From Calamus simplicifolius (lineage: Eukaryota; Streptophyta; Magnoliopsida; Arecales; Arecaceae), in assembly GCA_900491605.1 (NCBI GenBank), contig UESW01004826.1, positions 202,428 through 266,427 of the forward strand: a stretch of 64,000 nt of DNA, written 5' to 3'. Of the stretch, positions 13,401 to 23,755 are shown piece by piece (the stretch's first letter is position 1; each line of letters starts with the position of its first letter). The translations under genes and the position numbers were made by a program. Below the pieces are notes generated by a model that was not told where the DNA came from, searched no databases, and worked only from the letters and a program-made list of their open reading frames with translations.

Positions 13401-16400
13401 CAAAAATTAAAATATTAAAAATTTAATATAGAATTTAGAGTTACCATAATATGTACTAGCAATAGGCACAAATAATGCATGCCTTGAGGGAAAAAATAAA
13501 ATAAGGTGATAAACTATTCAAATAATTGTATTAGATACAAACAGAAATATGGGATAAATTGAAAAATAAAAAATAAAAACAAAATTAAATCCAAAATTGA
13601 TGATACAATATAGACAATAAAAATTAAAAGGATATCATAAAAACAAATCACTCTGAAAGTGCAAAATGGTGACTAAGAATGCAAAACGGTATTAAAAAAA
13701 TCCACAAATCAGAAAATAAATATGAAAATAAATTAAATTAAATAAAAAAATATTGACAAAATAGATTATATCTAGAGGTAAAACTAAAGTGAATATAGAA
13801 AACAAATAAGAAAAAGGGTAAAAGTAAACAACAAGAGTACAAACAAAGAATTAAAATAAGAAGAAAATAATATAGCTAGAGTATTAGAAAATGAAAATAC
13901 ATAGGATGAGATTTGCAGCTTTATGTAAGGGTGGCAATGGGTCAACTAAGGTTGAGATGAGGATCGGAGTGGATACTGCTCCCTCACACCCGACCAATTT
14001 ATTAAACAAATCAAAAATCCAAAACCGTATTTGACCACTTTATTAACAAGTAACCCAAGGCAACCTATATAACCCATTTAATAAACAAGTTCGATCAGGC
14101 TAAACAGGTTTTAAATAATTTAAATGGGTTAAACAACTCTCAAATTGATCAGGTCATGACTATGTTGACTTGATCCAATTATTATACAGGTCAAAATAGG
14201 CTAGAAAGCTTAGGACTCTAAACCTCAAGCCAACAAATTTAATGAATTGGTCAAGCTGGGTTGACTCATTTACGAACCATACTCATTTGTGCCAAACCTG
14301 AACCTGCTTATCTCAGCTCAATCACGGTTCAAGTTGGCGGGCCAAGCCATAAATTGCCATCTCTAAAAATATATTCTTTCCATATCACAAAAGCATGTCA
14401 TACCTGATTGTTTGCTACAGCTTTTAAAAATTTATCTTTCATTTTGAATGCTGGTAGTTTCTCTCTGAAAGACTGCATTGCTCTTGCACTTGGGGTTGCC
14501 TGTAAAGAACAAACACAGTTCATATAAAAAGTAATTGAGATTTGACTTAGTCCAAAACAATCCTGTTCATCCCATTTCATGCAGCATTTGGATAGTGAAG
14601 GTCCAAATCAGTGACTTCTACAGATGTACCTTCCGAGAGTTCTGCAGGTCCCTAAGTTGAGTATTTAACTTCTCCTTGAAGGCATTAACATCTTCTGTTG
14701 ATTCAGGTTTAGGTACAGATTGTTTGGCCATCTGAATGGATGATGTGCTGGTGGAGTCATTAATAGTCAATGTTTCTTTCGATCTAGCCAAAAGGTTTTC
14801 CACTCTTCTCTCAGTCTCTGTAGACATCTTAATCTGCACAGGTGTGATGCATAACAAAACACTGTTATCACTACAAGAGGATATAATATGCAACTGACTA
14901 ATAATTTGCAATATAACATACCTCCTTCTGTGTTGATCCATGTAGTTCATCAAGATCTGCCCGGTAATCTGGCAAAGGAACTTTGCTAAAAACTAGTGTC
15001 TTTCCTTTGTTGTATGCATGGCTTTCTTCCACCAAATAAATAAGCCATGAGAAAAAAAGGATCATCAGATGTAAATCTTGGTTCTTGCAGTATATTAACA
15101 AGTTGATGACAACCAAAGCAAGAAGAGTTCCACAAACAAGAAAGAAGGCACAAAATTCTAGGCACAGTTCAGTAATCTGACATATATATGCAGAATGGTT
15201 TTTCCTTGAATAACAGAATGCATTATGCAACATCATTTTTGATAACAGAGCAACTGAATATTTATATTATTATATTCTGAGAAGTAAAAAAAGAAAAAAA
15301 AGAAACTATACCGGAAACAATGGGATAAGCATAGAGTATAAAAGGCTGCTTAGAAAGGAATGGAATATGCCATTTAACAGAAGCAACCAAAAAAAACCAA
15401 ATTAAAAATCCTTACAAGTGGAGGCCTTGTCTTTGAGCCATATCTGCAAGAACATTCTGCCCATCACGCCCAAAATTCCGCTTAACTATCAGCTCCTGCT
15501 GCCCGCCTTCCTTCAATTGCTTTATTTTGTTCCGCCATTCATTCTCATCCAGCTTTTCCACCTGGAAGAGTTATACACGAGCAACACAATTGACTCAGAA
15601 TATTAAAAAAGTAGTGCACATCAAAATTTAACATTAAAGAATAAAATTTAATCCTTGTATAATGAACTGATGAGGAGGAAGGAGTGGGGTTTCCAGGCAA
15701 TATTCATGGGATAGCTGTGGCAAAATTTAGCAAGTTAGCAATGAAATAATAAACCCGATATCTATCAAAGCAGAGTTTGATTGAATTTAGGCCAACAAGC
15801 ATGATCAAGCTGGTTGAGGAGAAAGAATATCCAATACCAAATAATAGAGGATGGGCAAGGACAGAAAAAACTATGTTTCTGATAAAAAAAAAAGTTAAGA
15901 CAGGAACCTACTATTGTTGTTTGGCCAAATTTTGACTCCTCCCAGCAAGGGAGGATGGCTGCATAGATATCTTCCATCCACCACAACAAGGAAGAAGTGA
16001 CATCACATAACCAGTAAGAATAAGTTCGTAAAATATGGTTGAGCTGAGGCTTCTTAAACTAAAATAAGATTATGTTGATGAATAATATCGATCTTAACGA
16101 CAAGACTTTGATGGGAAGGTGAATACTCATGCCTTAATGTTTGATGGTTGGGAGAACGTTACTTATCTAAACATTGTCCAGATATTTGAATTTGCCTCCA
16201 GCAAAGAAATTCAAATCATTAAACAATATTATGAAGCATCATATTTATCACCTCATGTTACGTTTTTAGAACATATGCAAGCTAAAAATATAGGCTTAGA
16301 AAGGTAGAATGGAAGATTCTCCTCAAGTGGCAAAAGATGATGAAGAACATGGCCTAAAACCTCAGTTTACAGAAAACTCTGATATGAATACTATTATAAT

Positions 16401-17308
16401 CCTTAATTACATCAGTAGAGCATGTTGTCTTTTACAAAGTCATACCATAAGGTGGGAATAGTGAGAAGGAAGGCACATAGTGGTAAGTCAAGTTCGTATC
16501 CTTTTTTACTTTTCTTTATGAGGATTTAGAGGCCCAATCTTCATGTATAGTTGTCACTAAGCTGCATCAACACCTACACATTTGGCTTCTTTTTTCATAA
16601 GCGGAAAAAAAAAAGGAAATAAAGTTAAGATCTCCTCGATCTTTCCTTCCATTATGAAGGAAGACAGAACAATCGAGCAGGTAAGCTCAAAATCATGACT
16701 AAATAATTACGAATGAAGACCCAACCACGCGTATTATAATTTCCCGTCCATGATCAGGGAAAGCTTAGCAGCGAGCACCTAAGGTTCTAATCGCGAAAAA
16801 ATTAGAAACCAAAGTGATGATTCCAAACACCAAATCTGTAAAGAAGAATCTTGACCTGGATACTGGTCCGGTTGGAGCCGACCCTAGGAGTAACAAGAAC
16901 TCCAACCGATCGTGATGGGCGAATCGGGTCTGAAACCAAGTTCAAGGGGTCACTACGAGTGTGAGTTAGAGTCAGCAGATTAAAAAATCGTTATTTCAAG
17001 AATGTTCCGTGCTCAGAGAGCACATAATACCCGGTTATGCAATGGAAAAGGAGGACGGGGAAAGAGAGATCGGATGAGAGGGGAAAAGGGATCACCTCGC
17101 CGGCCATCTGGCGGAGGCGCTCGGCTCTCCACTGGGGATCCCACCACCGCTGCTCCCCGCGTCCTCCCCCGCCACCCCGTCCCCTGCCGCCGCCTCTTCC
17201 GCCACCACCTCCGCCTCTTCCGCCACCACCTCCGCCTCTTCCGCCGCCGCCTCCGCCTCTTCCGCCGCCGCCTCTGCGGCCGCCCTGGTAGTTGGGACGG
17301 TACGACAT
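3267..17308 (-). CDS. DEAH/DExH-box ATP-dependent RNA helicase, DHX36/DExH1 type (one frame break)
   Basis: Sixteen exons: 17096-17308, 15416-15561, 14922-15021, 14630-14833, 14404-14499, 12599-12874, 10788-10991, 10531-10689, 9975-10067, 7842-8056, 6985-7144, 6646-6919, 6361-6553, 5598-5783, 3927-4295, 3267-3401. The product is about 1007 residues, counting one missing base in exon 14. Order: an Arg/Gly-rich N-terminus (residues 10-60), motif I GETGCGKT (259-266), TQPRR, DEIH (360-363), SAT (392-394), LTGWDE, TNIAESSITI, and QRRGRAGR (622-629). HA2 and an OB-fold end follow, with FGGTLMPSKTGEGIEMLGG near the C-terminus. All helicase motifs are present, so the protein should use ATP to unwind or remodel RNA. 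Exon phases agree at every junction only if the exon 10/11 intron is GC-AG and exon 14 has one more base. A longer in-frame start at 17413 is possible. I assign the DHX36/DExH1 group from the domain order and the glycine-rich start; the exact orthologue is inferred. Confidence 0.92.
4706..4813. repeat. Two-copy direct repeat of about 62 bases in a helicase intron
   Basis: The segment around ataacaatc with aaactaaaatta at 4706-4755 recurs with small changes at 4769-4813. It lies inside intron 14. No coding role is seen. Confidence 0.6.
5598..5783 (-). CDS. Helicase exon 14, one base out of frame
   Basis: The exon enters in phase with SDHIALL and reads well to about 5651, then continues correctly only in a different frame (LLSDIGFV...). 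In the frame given, a TAG stop comes at 5627-5629. The switch falls at or next to a run of five A on the plus strand (5646-5650). The total coding length is 3023, which is one less than a multiple of three. This would cut off the last 180 or so residues, including the OB-fold. Confidence 0.8.
7836..7842 (-). other. Non-canonical GC splice donor of helicase intron 10
   Basis: On the minus strand exon 10 ends ATG AG at 7842 and the intron starts GCAAGT at 7841. The acceptor TTGCAG comes before exon 11 at 7144. Using the nearby GT (CAA|GTGCTC) instead would shift the frame and lose the conserved motif V segment. AG|GCAAGT is the normal form of the minor GC-AG intron class. Confidence 0.8.
10367..10418. 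repeat. (GT)n microsatellite in a helicase intron
   Basis: GT repeats run from 10367 to 10418 with one short CTCT interruption near 10379. The tract lies in the intron between exons 8 and 9 and should vary in length between individuals. Confidence 0.9.
11094..11225. repeat. Two-copy tandem duplication of about 68 bases
   Basis: A unit containing tttggttctcatcagcccta and aaaataattg appears twice in a row with a few changes. It lies in the intron between helicase exons 6 and 7. Confidence 0.6.
13926..14365. mobile_element. hAT-like short inverted-repeat element in a helicase intron
   Basis: The left end TAAGGGTGGCAAT and the right end ATTGCCATCTCTA are imperfect inverted repeats, close to the TAGGGGTGGCAA ends seen in plant hAT-type MITEs. 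The interior has many short related phrases around 'tttaataaac' and 'ggtcaa'. It is about 440 bases with no coding capacity. It lies in the intron between exons 5 and 6. No clear 8-base target duplication was confirmed. Confidence 0.5.
17096..17308 (-). CDS. Helicase exon 1: RGG-type glycine/arginine-rich region
   Basis: This exon encodes the start codon and 71 residues, mostly Gly and Arg. It contains four tandem 21-base units (17191-17274), each coding for a seven-residue Gly6-Arg-like block. Such regions bind RNA in related helicases, and DHX36 uses a glycine-rich N-terminal region to bind G-quadruplexes. The donor GAG|GTGATC lies at 17096/17095. The exon is very GC-rich and therefore open on several frames of both strands; only this frame splices cleanly into the helicase core. 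Confidence 0.85.
17155..17184 (-). promoter_or_regulatory. G-quadruplex motif in the helicase coding strand
   Basis: Read on the minus (mRNA-sense) strand there are four G runs of at least four: 17184-17181, 17178-17175, 17170-17166 and 17158-17155. The loops are 2, 4 and 7 bases. This meets the usual G3+N1-7 rule for an intramolecular quadruplex. It lies about 125-155 bases after the start codon. Confidence 0.7.
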
Positions 17309-17617
17309 GGGACAAAGATGGCGAAGAGCGATCCCTGGGGGAAGACGGAGTCGTAGAGGGTTTGAGCAACAAGCGAAGGTGCGGTGACCGCTCTGGAGGC
17401 AGCCGACGGACATCAGGGTTTTATTTCGTGGGTTCGAGGGGACGGGTGAGGACCTGGGATTAGACCGATGCTTTAAATTTCCGGCCTGGCCCAATTTTAG
17501 CCCAGCAAATATCTAGGGTTTGTTTTGCATCGAGGGGCGCCCCGTTTGAGACGGGCGTGGTATGACGGACGGGAAGGACCATGAATGGTTGGTGATCGCA
17601 TAAAGAGAGCATGGACG

Positions 17618-17629
17618 GATATGATTCGT

Positions 17630-17672
<43 letters not shown>

Positions 17673-17736
17673 AGAAAAACGGGCGATCACACCAGTCTAG
17701 CGTGAGTCAGCCCAGATATATCAGATATGATTCGTG
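17618..17736 (-). mobile_element. Small poly(A) retroposon with target site duplication
   Basis: A run of 41 T (17631-17671) and about 52 bases after it are flanked by direct copies of GATATGATTCGTG (17618-17630 and 17724-17736, possibly a few bases longer). Read on the minus strand this is a short body followed by a poly(A) tail and a target duplication of at least 13 bases, the signature of LINE-driven retroposition. The body is too short to name; it is probably a 5'-truncated SINE or transcript fragment. It lies about 310-430 bases upstream of the helicase start codon, in the likely promoter. Confidence 0.75.
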
Positions 17737-17956
17737 TTTGAGAATACGCCCAGCTAAACTTGGGACGCGTCGCAGAATCTTTTTTTCTTCCACGTAACAA
17801 CATGAACGTATATGCGCACGCATCCATGTCCATTCTCATGCCTTGTTCCATCCTCATTAAGCATATTTGTATAATTCAAATTAATTTGATAAAATTTTTC
17901 ATGAAAATTATAATCCTGTAGTTTAGATTAACTTACTTCTTACCTACCATCAATAT

Positions 17957-19536
17957 TGATGGGGCGAGTTGATCCCATGAAAAATAAAATTTTTTGGACG
18001 GCCCCAAAGGCCGACAGACTCCAGCGCCGGCCGCCAGCGTCGGCCTCCAGCGCCAGCCTCCAGCGCTGGCCAAAGGCCGACAGGCTCCAGCGCCGGCCGC
18101 CAGCGTCGGCCGCTAGCGTCGGCCTCCAGCGCCAGCCTCCAGCACTGGCCAAAGGCCGACAGGCTCCAGCGCCGGCCGCCAGCGTCGGCCTCCAGCGTCG
18201 GCCTCCAGCGCCAGCCTCCAGCACTGGCCAAAGGCCGACAGGCTCCAGCGCCAGCCGCCAGCGTCGGCCTCCAGCGTCGGCCTCCAGCGCCAGCCTCCAG
18301 TGCTGGCCAAAGGCCGACAGGCTCCAGCGCCAGCCGCCAGCGTCGGCCTCTAGCGTCGACCTCCAACGCCAGCCTCCAGCGCTGGCCAAAGGCCGACAGA
18401 CTCCAGCGCCAGCCTCCAGCATCGGCCTCCAACGCCAGCCTTCAGCGTTGGCCAAAGGCCGACAGACTCCAGCGCCAGCCGCCAGCGTCAGCCTCCAGCG
18501 ATGGCCTCCAGCGTCGGCCTCCAGCATCGTCCCCAGCGCCGGCCTCCAAGGCTGGCACGTCAAAGGATGACACCTGCCAAGACCGGCCTCTCCAAGCTAG
18601 GCGGCCCCGGTTCCTAGCCGGCCCCGGCCTCCCCAAGCTAGGCGGCCCCGGTTCACAGCCGGCCCCGACACCTCTCAGCCGGCCCCGGTGCTTCAATCCC
18701 AAGCAGCCCCAGCATCCTTCTCGGCCGTTCCCGACGGCCCCAAAGGCCGACACCCGAAGACCGACGGCCCCAAAGGTCGACACCTCCAAGACCGGCACCT
18801 CAAAGGCCGGCATCTCCAAGACAGGCGACCCCGGCATGTCCAAGCGAGTCGACCTCGGCATCTTCCCAGCCGGCCCCCGGCACTTCTCAGCCGGCCTCGG
18901 CGCTGCCATCCTAGGCCGGCCCGACTCGGCCCCGGCATCTCCAGTTCCGCCGAGTCGGCCAAGGCCATCCTAGGCTGGCCCGACTCGGCCCCGGCGTCTC
19001 CATTTCCCGCCAGATCAGCCCCAGCGGTTCAAGAATCCGCTTCTCTGACGCGCGCCGCCCGACAACGCCCGACGCGCCGCCCGATAGCGCTGATGTGCAC
19101 CGCCCGACAGCTCCGACGTGCGCTGCCCGACAGCGCCAGATCCGACAATCCAACGGCCCCGCCGGCTGATGGGACGCAGCCCATTAACCAGCCCAGATTC
19201 ACGCAAGGGCTCAGCGGGTCTTTCAACTCATGCCATCCCATGTGATCGTGCCAACGTCATCCCCTATAAAAGGGTAAACCACGTCGAGAACCAGGTAACG
19301 CACATTTTACGCACTCGATGCCCTAACTCTCAAAGGAACTACCTGATCCTTCTGAGACCTCTCCCTCCTCAAGAACTCTCTCGAGCTCCTTCTCTACTGT
19401 GACCTCTGTCACTAACTTGGGCATCGGAGGGTCCCACCAGAGAACCCTCTCCGGTCTTGGGACTTCTTTGCAGGCAACCCGATGGAGAAGAAGAGCCTCT
19501 GTTCCCGACGTCCAGGAGGGTGATCGAGCGTCATCA
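17957..19536 (+). repeat. 5' LTR of the Tat-type element
   Basis: The LTR is 1580 bases, from TGATG to CATCA. The U3 part has GC-rich minisatellites (about 18002-18530). A TATA box (ctataaaag) is at about 19264-19272. It matches the 3' LTR along its length except for repeat copy number and scattered changes. Confidence 0.93.
18002..18530. repeat. 79-base higher-order minisatellite built on a 13-base unit (5' LTR)
   Basis: The phrase tggccaaaggccgaca recurs at 18067, 18146, 18225, 18304, 18383 and 18449, so the spacing is 79, 79, 79, 79 and 66. The spacings differ by 13, the length of the inner unit (gcgtcggcctcca and variants). Long open frames on both strands here come from the GC-rich repeats, not from genes. 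Confidence 0.85.
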
Positions 19537-19539
19537 AAT

Positions 19540-19557
19540 TGGCGCGCCAGGAAGGAG
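19540..19557 (+). other. Primer binding site of the Tat-type element
   Basis: Three bases after the 5' LTR the sequence reads TGGCGCGCCAGGAAGGAG. A TGG start just inside the LTR is the normal position for pairing with the CCA end of a tRNA. The tRNA was not identified. Confidence 0.6.
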
Positions 19558-19626
19558 GGATAAGAAAGAGGTAGCGAACGATCTCCCGGAGCTACATCCT
19601 TCGTGTCCTCCCTTCTCTGAGAAGCC

Positions 19627-21076
19627 ATGGTGGTGACGCGGGCTCAGGATGCCTCCGTCAGCTGTCCGGCGGGGCTCATCCCGCCGGCTAGGCAGCAGGA
19701 GGCCGCTCCCCCCGCTACTAACCCTCCGGTTGCCGGCCCGCCGCCGGACGCCGCTGTCCAAACAGCGGAGCGGCTGGCAACCCTCTCCCAGCAAGTTCAG
19801 AATCTCACCGCCATGATCCACGGGCTCCAGCAGCAGCAGTCCGTGGCCACCCAACACCAGATTGCTCCCCCCGCCAGCCAGCAGTCGGCGAGGGGAGGCT
19901 CCCCCCGCCGGGGGACCGGCCGACGTCAAGCTTCCCCCAGGAAGCTTCACCACGAGCCCTCCAAGCGGCCACGGCCCCAGCGAGCTTCCTCCCAAGCCAC
20001 ATCATCACGAGGAACCCAGGCGTCTTCCATCTCCATCTTCTGCTTCCTCTTCTTCTTCTTCCTCCGAGCCATCTCGGAGGGCTCCGACAATCAACCGCCA
20101 GGCGGAGGAACGCCTGGAGGAGTACAACCGGCGCCTCGACGAGCTCGCCAGGAAGATAAACCACCAGCCAGAGGAAGAGTTTGACACTCGTCCTCCTTAC
20201 ACCCGCGGCATACTGGAGGAACCGGTTTTCCTCCAGGTTCCGCTTCCCCCAGGTGGACCCGTACGACGGTACGACCGACCCTCTCGACCACCTCGAGAGC
20301 TACAAGGCCATGATGCAAGTCCAGGGCGCCTTAGACGCCCTTCTCTGCAAGGCCTTCCTGCAACCTTACGGAAGGCCGCCCGTGCGTGGCATTCACGCCT
20401 GTCCCCCCACAACATAGACTCCTTCCGAGAGCTGGAGAGGGCATTCCTGGCCCACTTTGACGCCTGCCGCTGGATCCCAAGGGTGGCAGACAGCCTCTTC
20501 TCCGTCTGCCAGAAGGAAGGAGAGTCACTGCGGGACTTCGTGTCCCGATTCAAAACCGCCGCCCTCGAGGTCTACCATCTCGATGATGCGGTGGCCACCC
20601 TGGCACTGAAGCGGGGACTCCTTCCGTCCCGCTTCACCTTCTCCTTGGACAAAAAGCCCCCGAGCTCTTACTCCGACCTCCTCCTCCGGGCCCAGAAGTA
20701 CATCCGGGCAGATGAAGCCGACCTCACTCGCCGGGAGTCTTCGAAGACTCCAGCCACAAATCCGCTCGCCCTGAGCCGAGCGGACCTCCCCGACATCGCC
20801 GATCCGACCCACCTCGCCGGTCCGAAAATAGGCGCCGAAGCCCTATCCCCGACGAGGGTAAGCTCACTCCCTCCTTGCCCCTCGATCCCACATCCTGATG
20901 GAGATCGAGGGCGAGCCCTACCTTCAACGTCCTCCCCCCATGAAGAAGGGTGTACCCCGCAACAGAAGCCGCGTCGATTCCACCGGGACTACGGCCATGA
21001 CACCGACAGCTGCTACAGCTTGAAACGGGCCATCGAGGAGCTCATCCAACGGGGCTACCTCGGCAAGTACGTTTAG
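19627..21076 (+). pseudogene. gag of the Tat-type element, frame-broken
   Basis: The start ATG at 19627 gives MVVTRAQDASVS and a Gln-rich coiled segment. The retrotransposon gag core follows in shifted frames: an arginine/glutamate helix at about 20085-20165, VDPYDGTTDPLDHLES at about 20243-20292, and the LPATLRKAARAWHSRL region with AHFDACRW at about 20358-20470. Frame changes fall near 19880-20050, 20228 and 20355. At about 20970-21015 a zinc-knuckle-like FHRDYGHDTDSC lacks its usual first Cys (Arg is present). A TAG stop ends the frame at 21074-21076. The product would form the particle; as read it cannot be made in one piece. Confidence 0.85.
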
Positions 21077-21228
21077 AAGACACCACAGCCGCTACCGGCC
21101 ATCATGGGGCCTCCGCCAGCTCAAGCCGTCGTCGACAACACTCCCACGGAGCGGACTGTCGGGATGGTGTCCTGGGGTCAGCCTCTGCGTCCAAGCGGCC
21201 GAGGGGGGAGGATGCTCCAAATAATGTA

Positions 21229-21620
21229 ATGCCCCGGGGGGAGACTGCTGTAATGGAAAATGTAAACAATGAAGGCGTAGTCGTCGCTATGACGATCGCC
21301 AAACACCCTGTAAAAAGGATATTAGTTGATAGTGGCAGCTCAGCTGACATCCTTACTTACGACGCATTTGTTCGATGGGTTTATCTGTTGACTCCCTTCA
21401 GCCCGTGGCGACCCCGCTAGTCGGATTCACTGGAGATTCTGTGAGGGTCGAGGGCAAATATCCTTGCCTGTGACGGCCGGAACCCCGCCATGCCAAAGCA
21501 CCGTGATCATGAAATTCCTAGTTGTGAGGGTCCCTTTGGCATACAACGCCATTCTTGGGCATCCCGGCCTGAATCTTTTGGATGCGTTATCTCCACCCGA
21601 CGTCTACTGGTGCAGTTCCC
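21229..21620 (+). pseudogene. Aspartic protease of the Tat-type element, frame-broken
   Basis: The active site LVDSGSSAD is at about 21322-21348, followed by YNAILG at about 21541-21560. Frame breaks lie near 21375 and 21455. The enzyme would cut the gag-pol polyprotein. Confidence 0.75.
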
Positions 21621-21739
21621 CACCAGCGAGGAGTTGGAGAAATGCGCGGGAGATAAGCCCGGTCTTACCTTGCTATCATGCGGCGTCAAGCCCTTTGGAG
21701 GCCGACCCGGCCCTGGAAGCGTCCGACCCTAGAGATTCT

Positions 21740-23170
21740 GCCAAAGGAGGGGAGCCCGCCGAGCACCTCCTGACTTTCCCCCTCAACGATGACCCAGCAA
21801 GGACCGTCCGTGTGGGCGGACTCCTTCCCCTGGAAGACCGGGAGCGCCTCTTAGCTTTCCTGCGGGCTAACTCGGACGTCTTCGCCTGGTCAGCGTCTGA
21901 CATGCCCGGCATCCCTCCGAGGTCATCACCCACAAGCTCAACATCGACCCGCGCCACCGTCCAATCCGTCAAAAGAAGAGGAGCTTTGCCCCCGACCGAC
22001 AAAGGGCGATTGATGAAGAAGTCAACAAGCTGATCAGCGCCGGCCACATCCGGGAGGCACTACCCAAGCTGGCTGGCCAACGTAGTCATGGTGCGCAAGG
22101 CAAACGGGAGCTGGAGGATCTGTATAGACTTCACCGACCTCAACAAGGCGTGCCCAAAAGACAGCTTTCCCTTGCCAAGAATTGACCAGCTGGTCGATTC
22201 CACCTCTGGTCACGAGCTTCTCAGCTTCATGGACGCCTTCTCCGGATACAACCAGATAAGGATGGACCCCGGCGACGAGGAGCACACCTCCTTCGTGACA
22301 GAGAAAGGCATTTACTGTTACAAGGTGATGCCTTTCGGCCTCAAGAATGCGGGAGCGACCTATCAGCGCTGATGAACAAGGTGTTCCAGGACCAGCTCGG
22401 CCGGAACATGGAAGTCTATGTGGACGACATGCTGACGAAGAGCACCCGTGCCGCCGACCACATCTCCGACCTGGAAGAAACTTTTAACAACCTCGTCGCT
22501 TCCAAGTCAAGCTGAACCCTAAGAAGTGTGCTTTTGGGGTCACGGCAGGTAAATTTCTGGGCTTTATGGTGACCCAGCGTGGAATCGAGGCGAACCCAGA
22601 GAAGATCAGTGCCATACTCGACATGAGGCCGCCGTCCAACAAGAAGGAAGTGCAACGGCTAACGGGAAGGATAGCGGCTCTGAGTCGTTTCCTCTCCAGA
22701 TCGGCGAGAGGTGCTTGCCTTTCTTCAAGGCCCTGCGGAAGGTGAATGGTTTTGCATGGACGGACGACTGCCAGGAAGCTTTCGACGGCTTAAAGGCGTT
22801 CCTGTCCTCCCACCGCTCCTCTCCAAGCCGAGAGACGGGGAGAGTCTTTTCCTTTACTTAGCCGCCTCCTCAGAAGCCGTCAGCTCAGTCCTGGTGCGCC
22901 TTGACGCTGACGGAACCCAAAGGCCAGTCTACTACGTGAGCAAGGTCCTGCACGACGCCGAGGTCAGGTATTCCAAAACGAAGAAAGTCATTTTCGCCTT
23001 GATAGTTTCCGCCCGGCGTCTTCGCCCGTATTTCCAAGCCCATCCTATCGTGGTGCTCACGGACCAACCTCTCCGAGCCATCCTGGCCCGTCCGGATACT
23101 TCGGGTCGACTCGCCAAATGGGCCATCAAGCTGGGGAATTCGACATCTCTTTCCAAGCACGACCGGCCTT
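21740..23170 (+). pseudogene. Reverse transcriptase and RNase H of the Tat-type element, frame-broken
   Basis: RT blocks appear in order: SWRICIDFTDLNKACP (about 22110-22157), FMDAFSGYNQI (about 22228-22259), MPFGLKNAGATYQR (about 22328-22369), and the catalytic YVDD at 22417-22428. The connection and first RNase H follow (FLYLAASSEA near 22849, then YSKTKK and LTDQPLR). Breaks lie near 21913, 22040, 22368, 22500, 22703 and 23137. Most break sites are one base short next to a run of the same base. Confidence 0.88.
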
Positions 23171-23277
23171 GAAGTCCCAAGTCCTGGCCGACTTCCTGGT
23201 CGAGTGCACTTGGGCGGAAGAAGATCTCAAGGAGGTCCCTGGGGAGCAGCCCAGGCCCGAGCCGAGCGGTGATGGAG

Positions 23278-23660
23278 AGACCTGGATCCTCCACGTGGAC
23301 GGCGCATCGAATTCTCAAGGGAGTGGCGCCGGCCTCATTCTTGCCGGCCGGAAGGAGAAAGAACCGAGTGCGCCCTGAGATTTCTTTTTGAAGCCACCAA
23401 CAACCAAGCGGAGTACGAAGCCCTGCTGGCCGGTTAAGATTAGCCCAGGAGGTTGGAGCAAAGCACCTCAGAGCCTACACGGACTCGCAACTCGTCTCGG
23501 GCAAATCAACGGAGAGTATGAGGCGCGCGACCCCGTTATGGCGCAATATCTGAAAAAGGTTCAACTCTTGACCTCCTCACTGCCTTACTTCAGCATCAGT
23601 TACATCCCCCGAAGCGAAAACGCAAAGGCCGACGTCCTCTCTCGACTGGCTACCTCCGCC
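23278..23660 (+). pseudogene. Second (archaeal-type) RNase H of the Tat-type element
   Basis: A second RNase H comes after the first: HVDGASNSQGSGAGLIL (first Asp at about 23298), EYEALLAG (Glu), AYTDSQLVS (Asp), and ENAKADVLSRLAT near 23617-23655. Dual RNase H is a known mark of Tat-lineage gypsy elements. Breaks lie near 23370, 23436 and 23493. Confidence 0.8.
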
Positions 23661-23755
23661 GACGGCTTGACAAGGGACGCCTACATCGAATATCTAGAAA
23701 GGCCCAGTATAGAGGGCGGGAGGAAGTCCTCCCGCTCACCCCGGAACCTACGTGG

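Noticed and set aside
17002..17494. Overlapping plus-strand and alternate minus-strand frames over helicase exon 1
   Set aside because: Shadows of the Gly/Arg-rich exon. Only the frame from 17308 splices into the helicase core in phase.
17940..18570. Long open frames on both strands, about 200 residues, in the 5' LTR
   Set aside because: They come from GC-rich 13/79-base repeats with few stop triplets. The same effect appears in the 3' LTR at 25930-26720. No domain and no steady frame.
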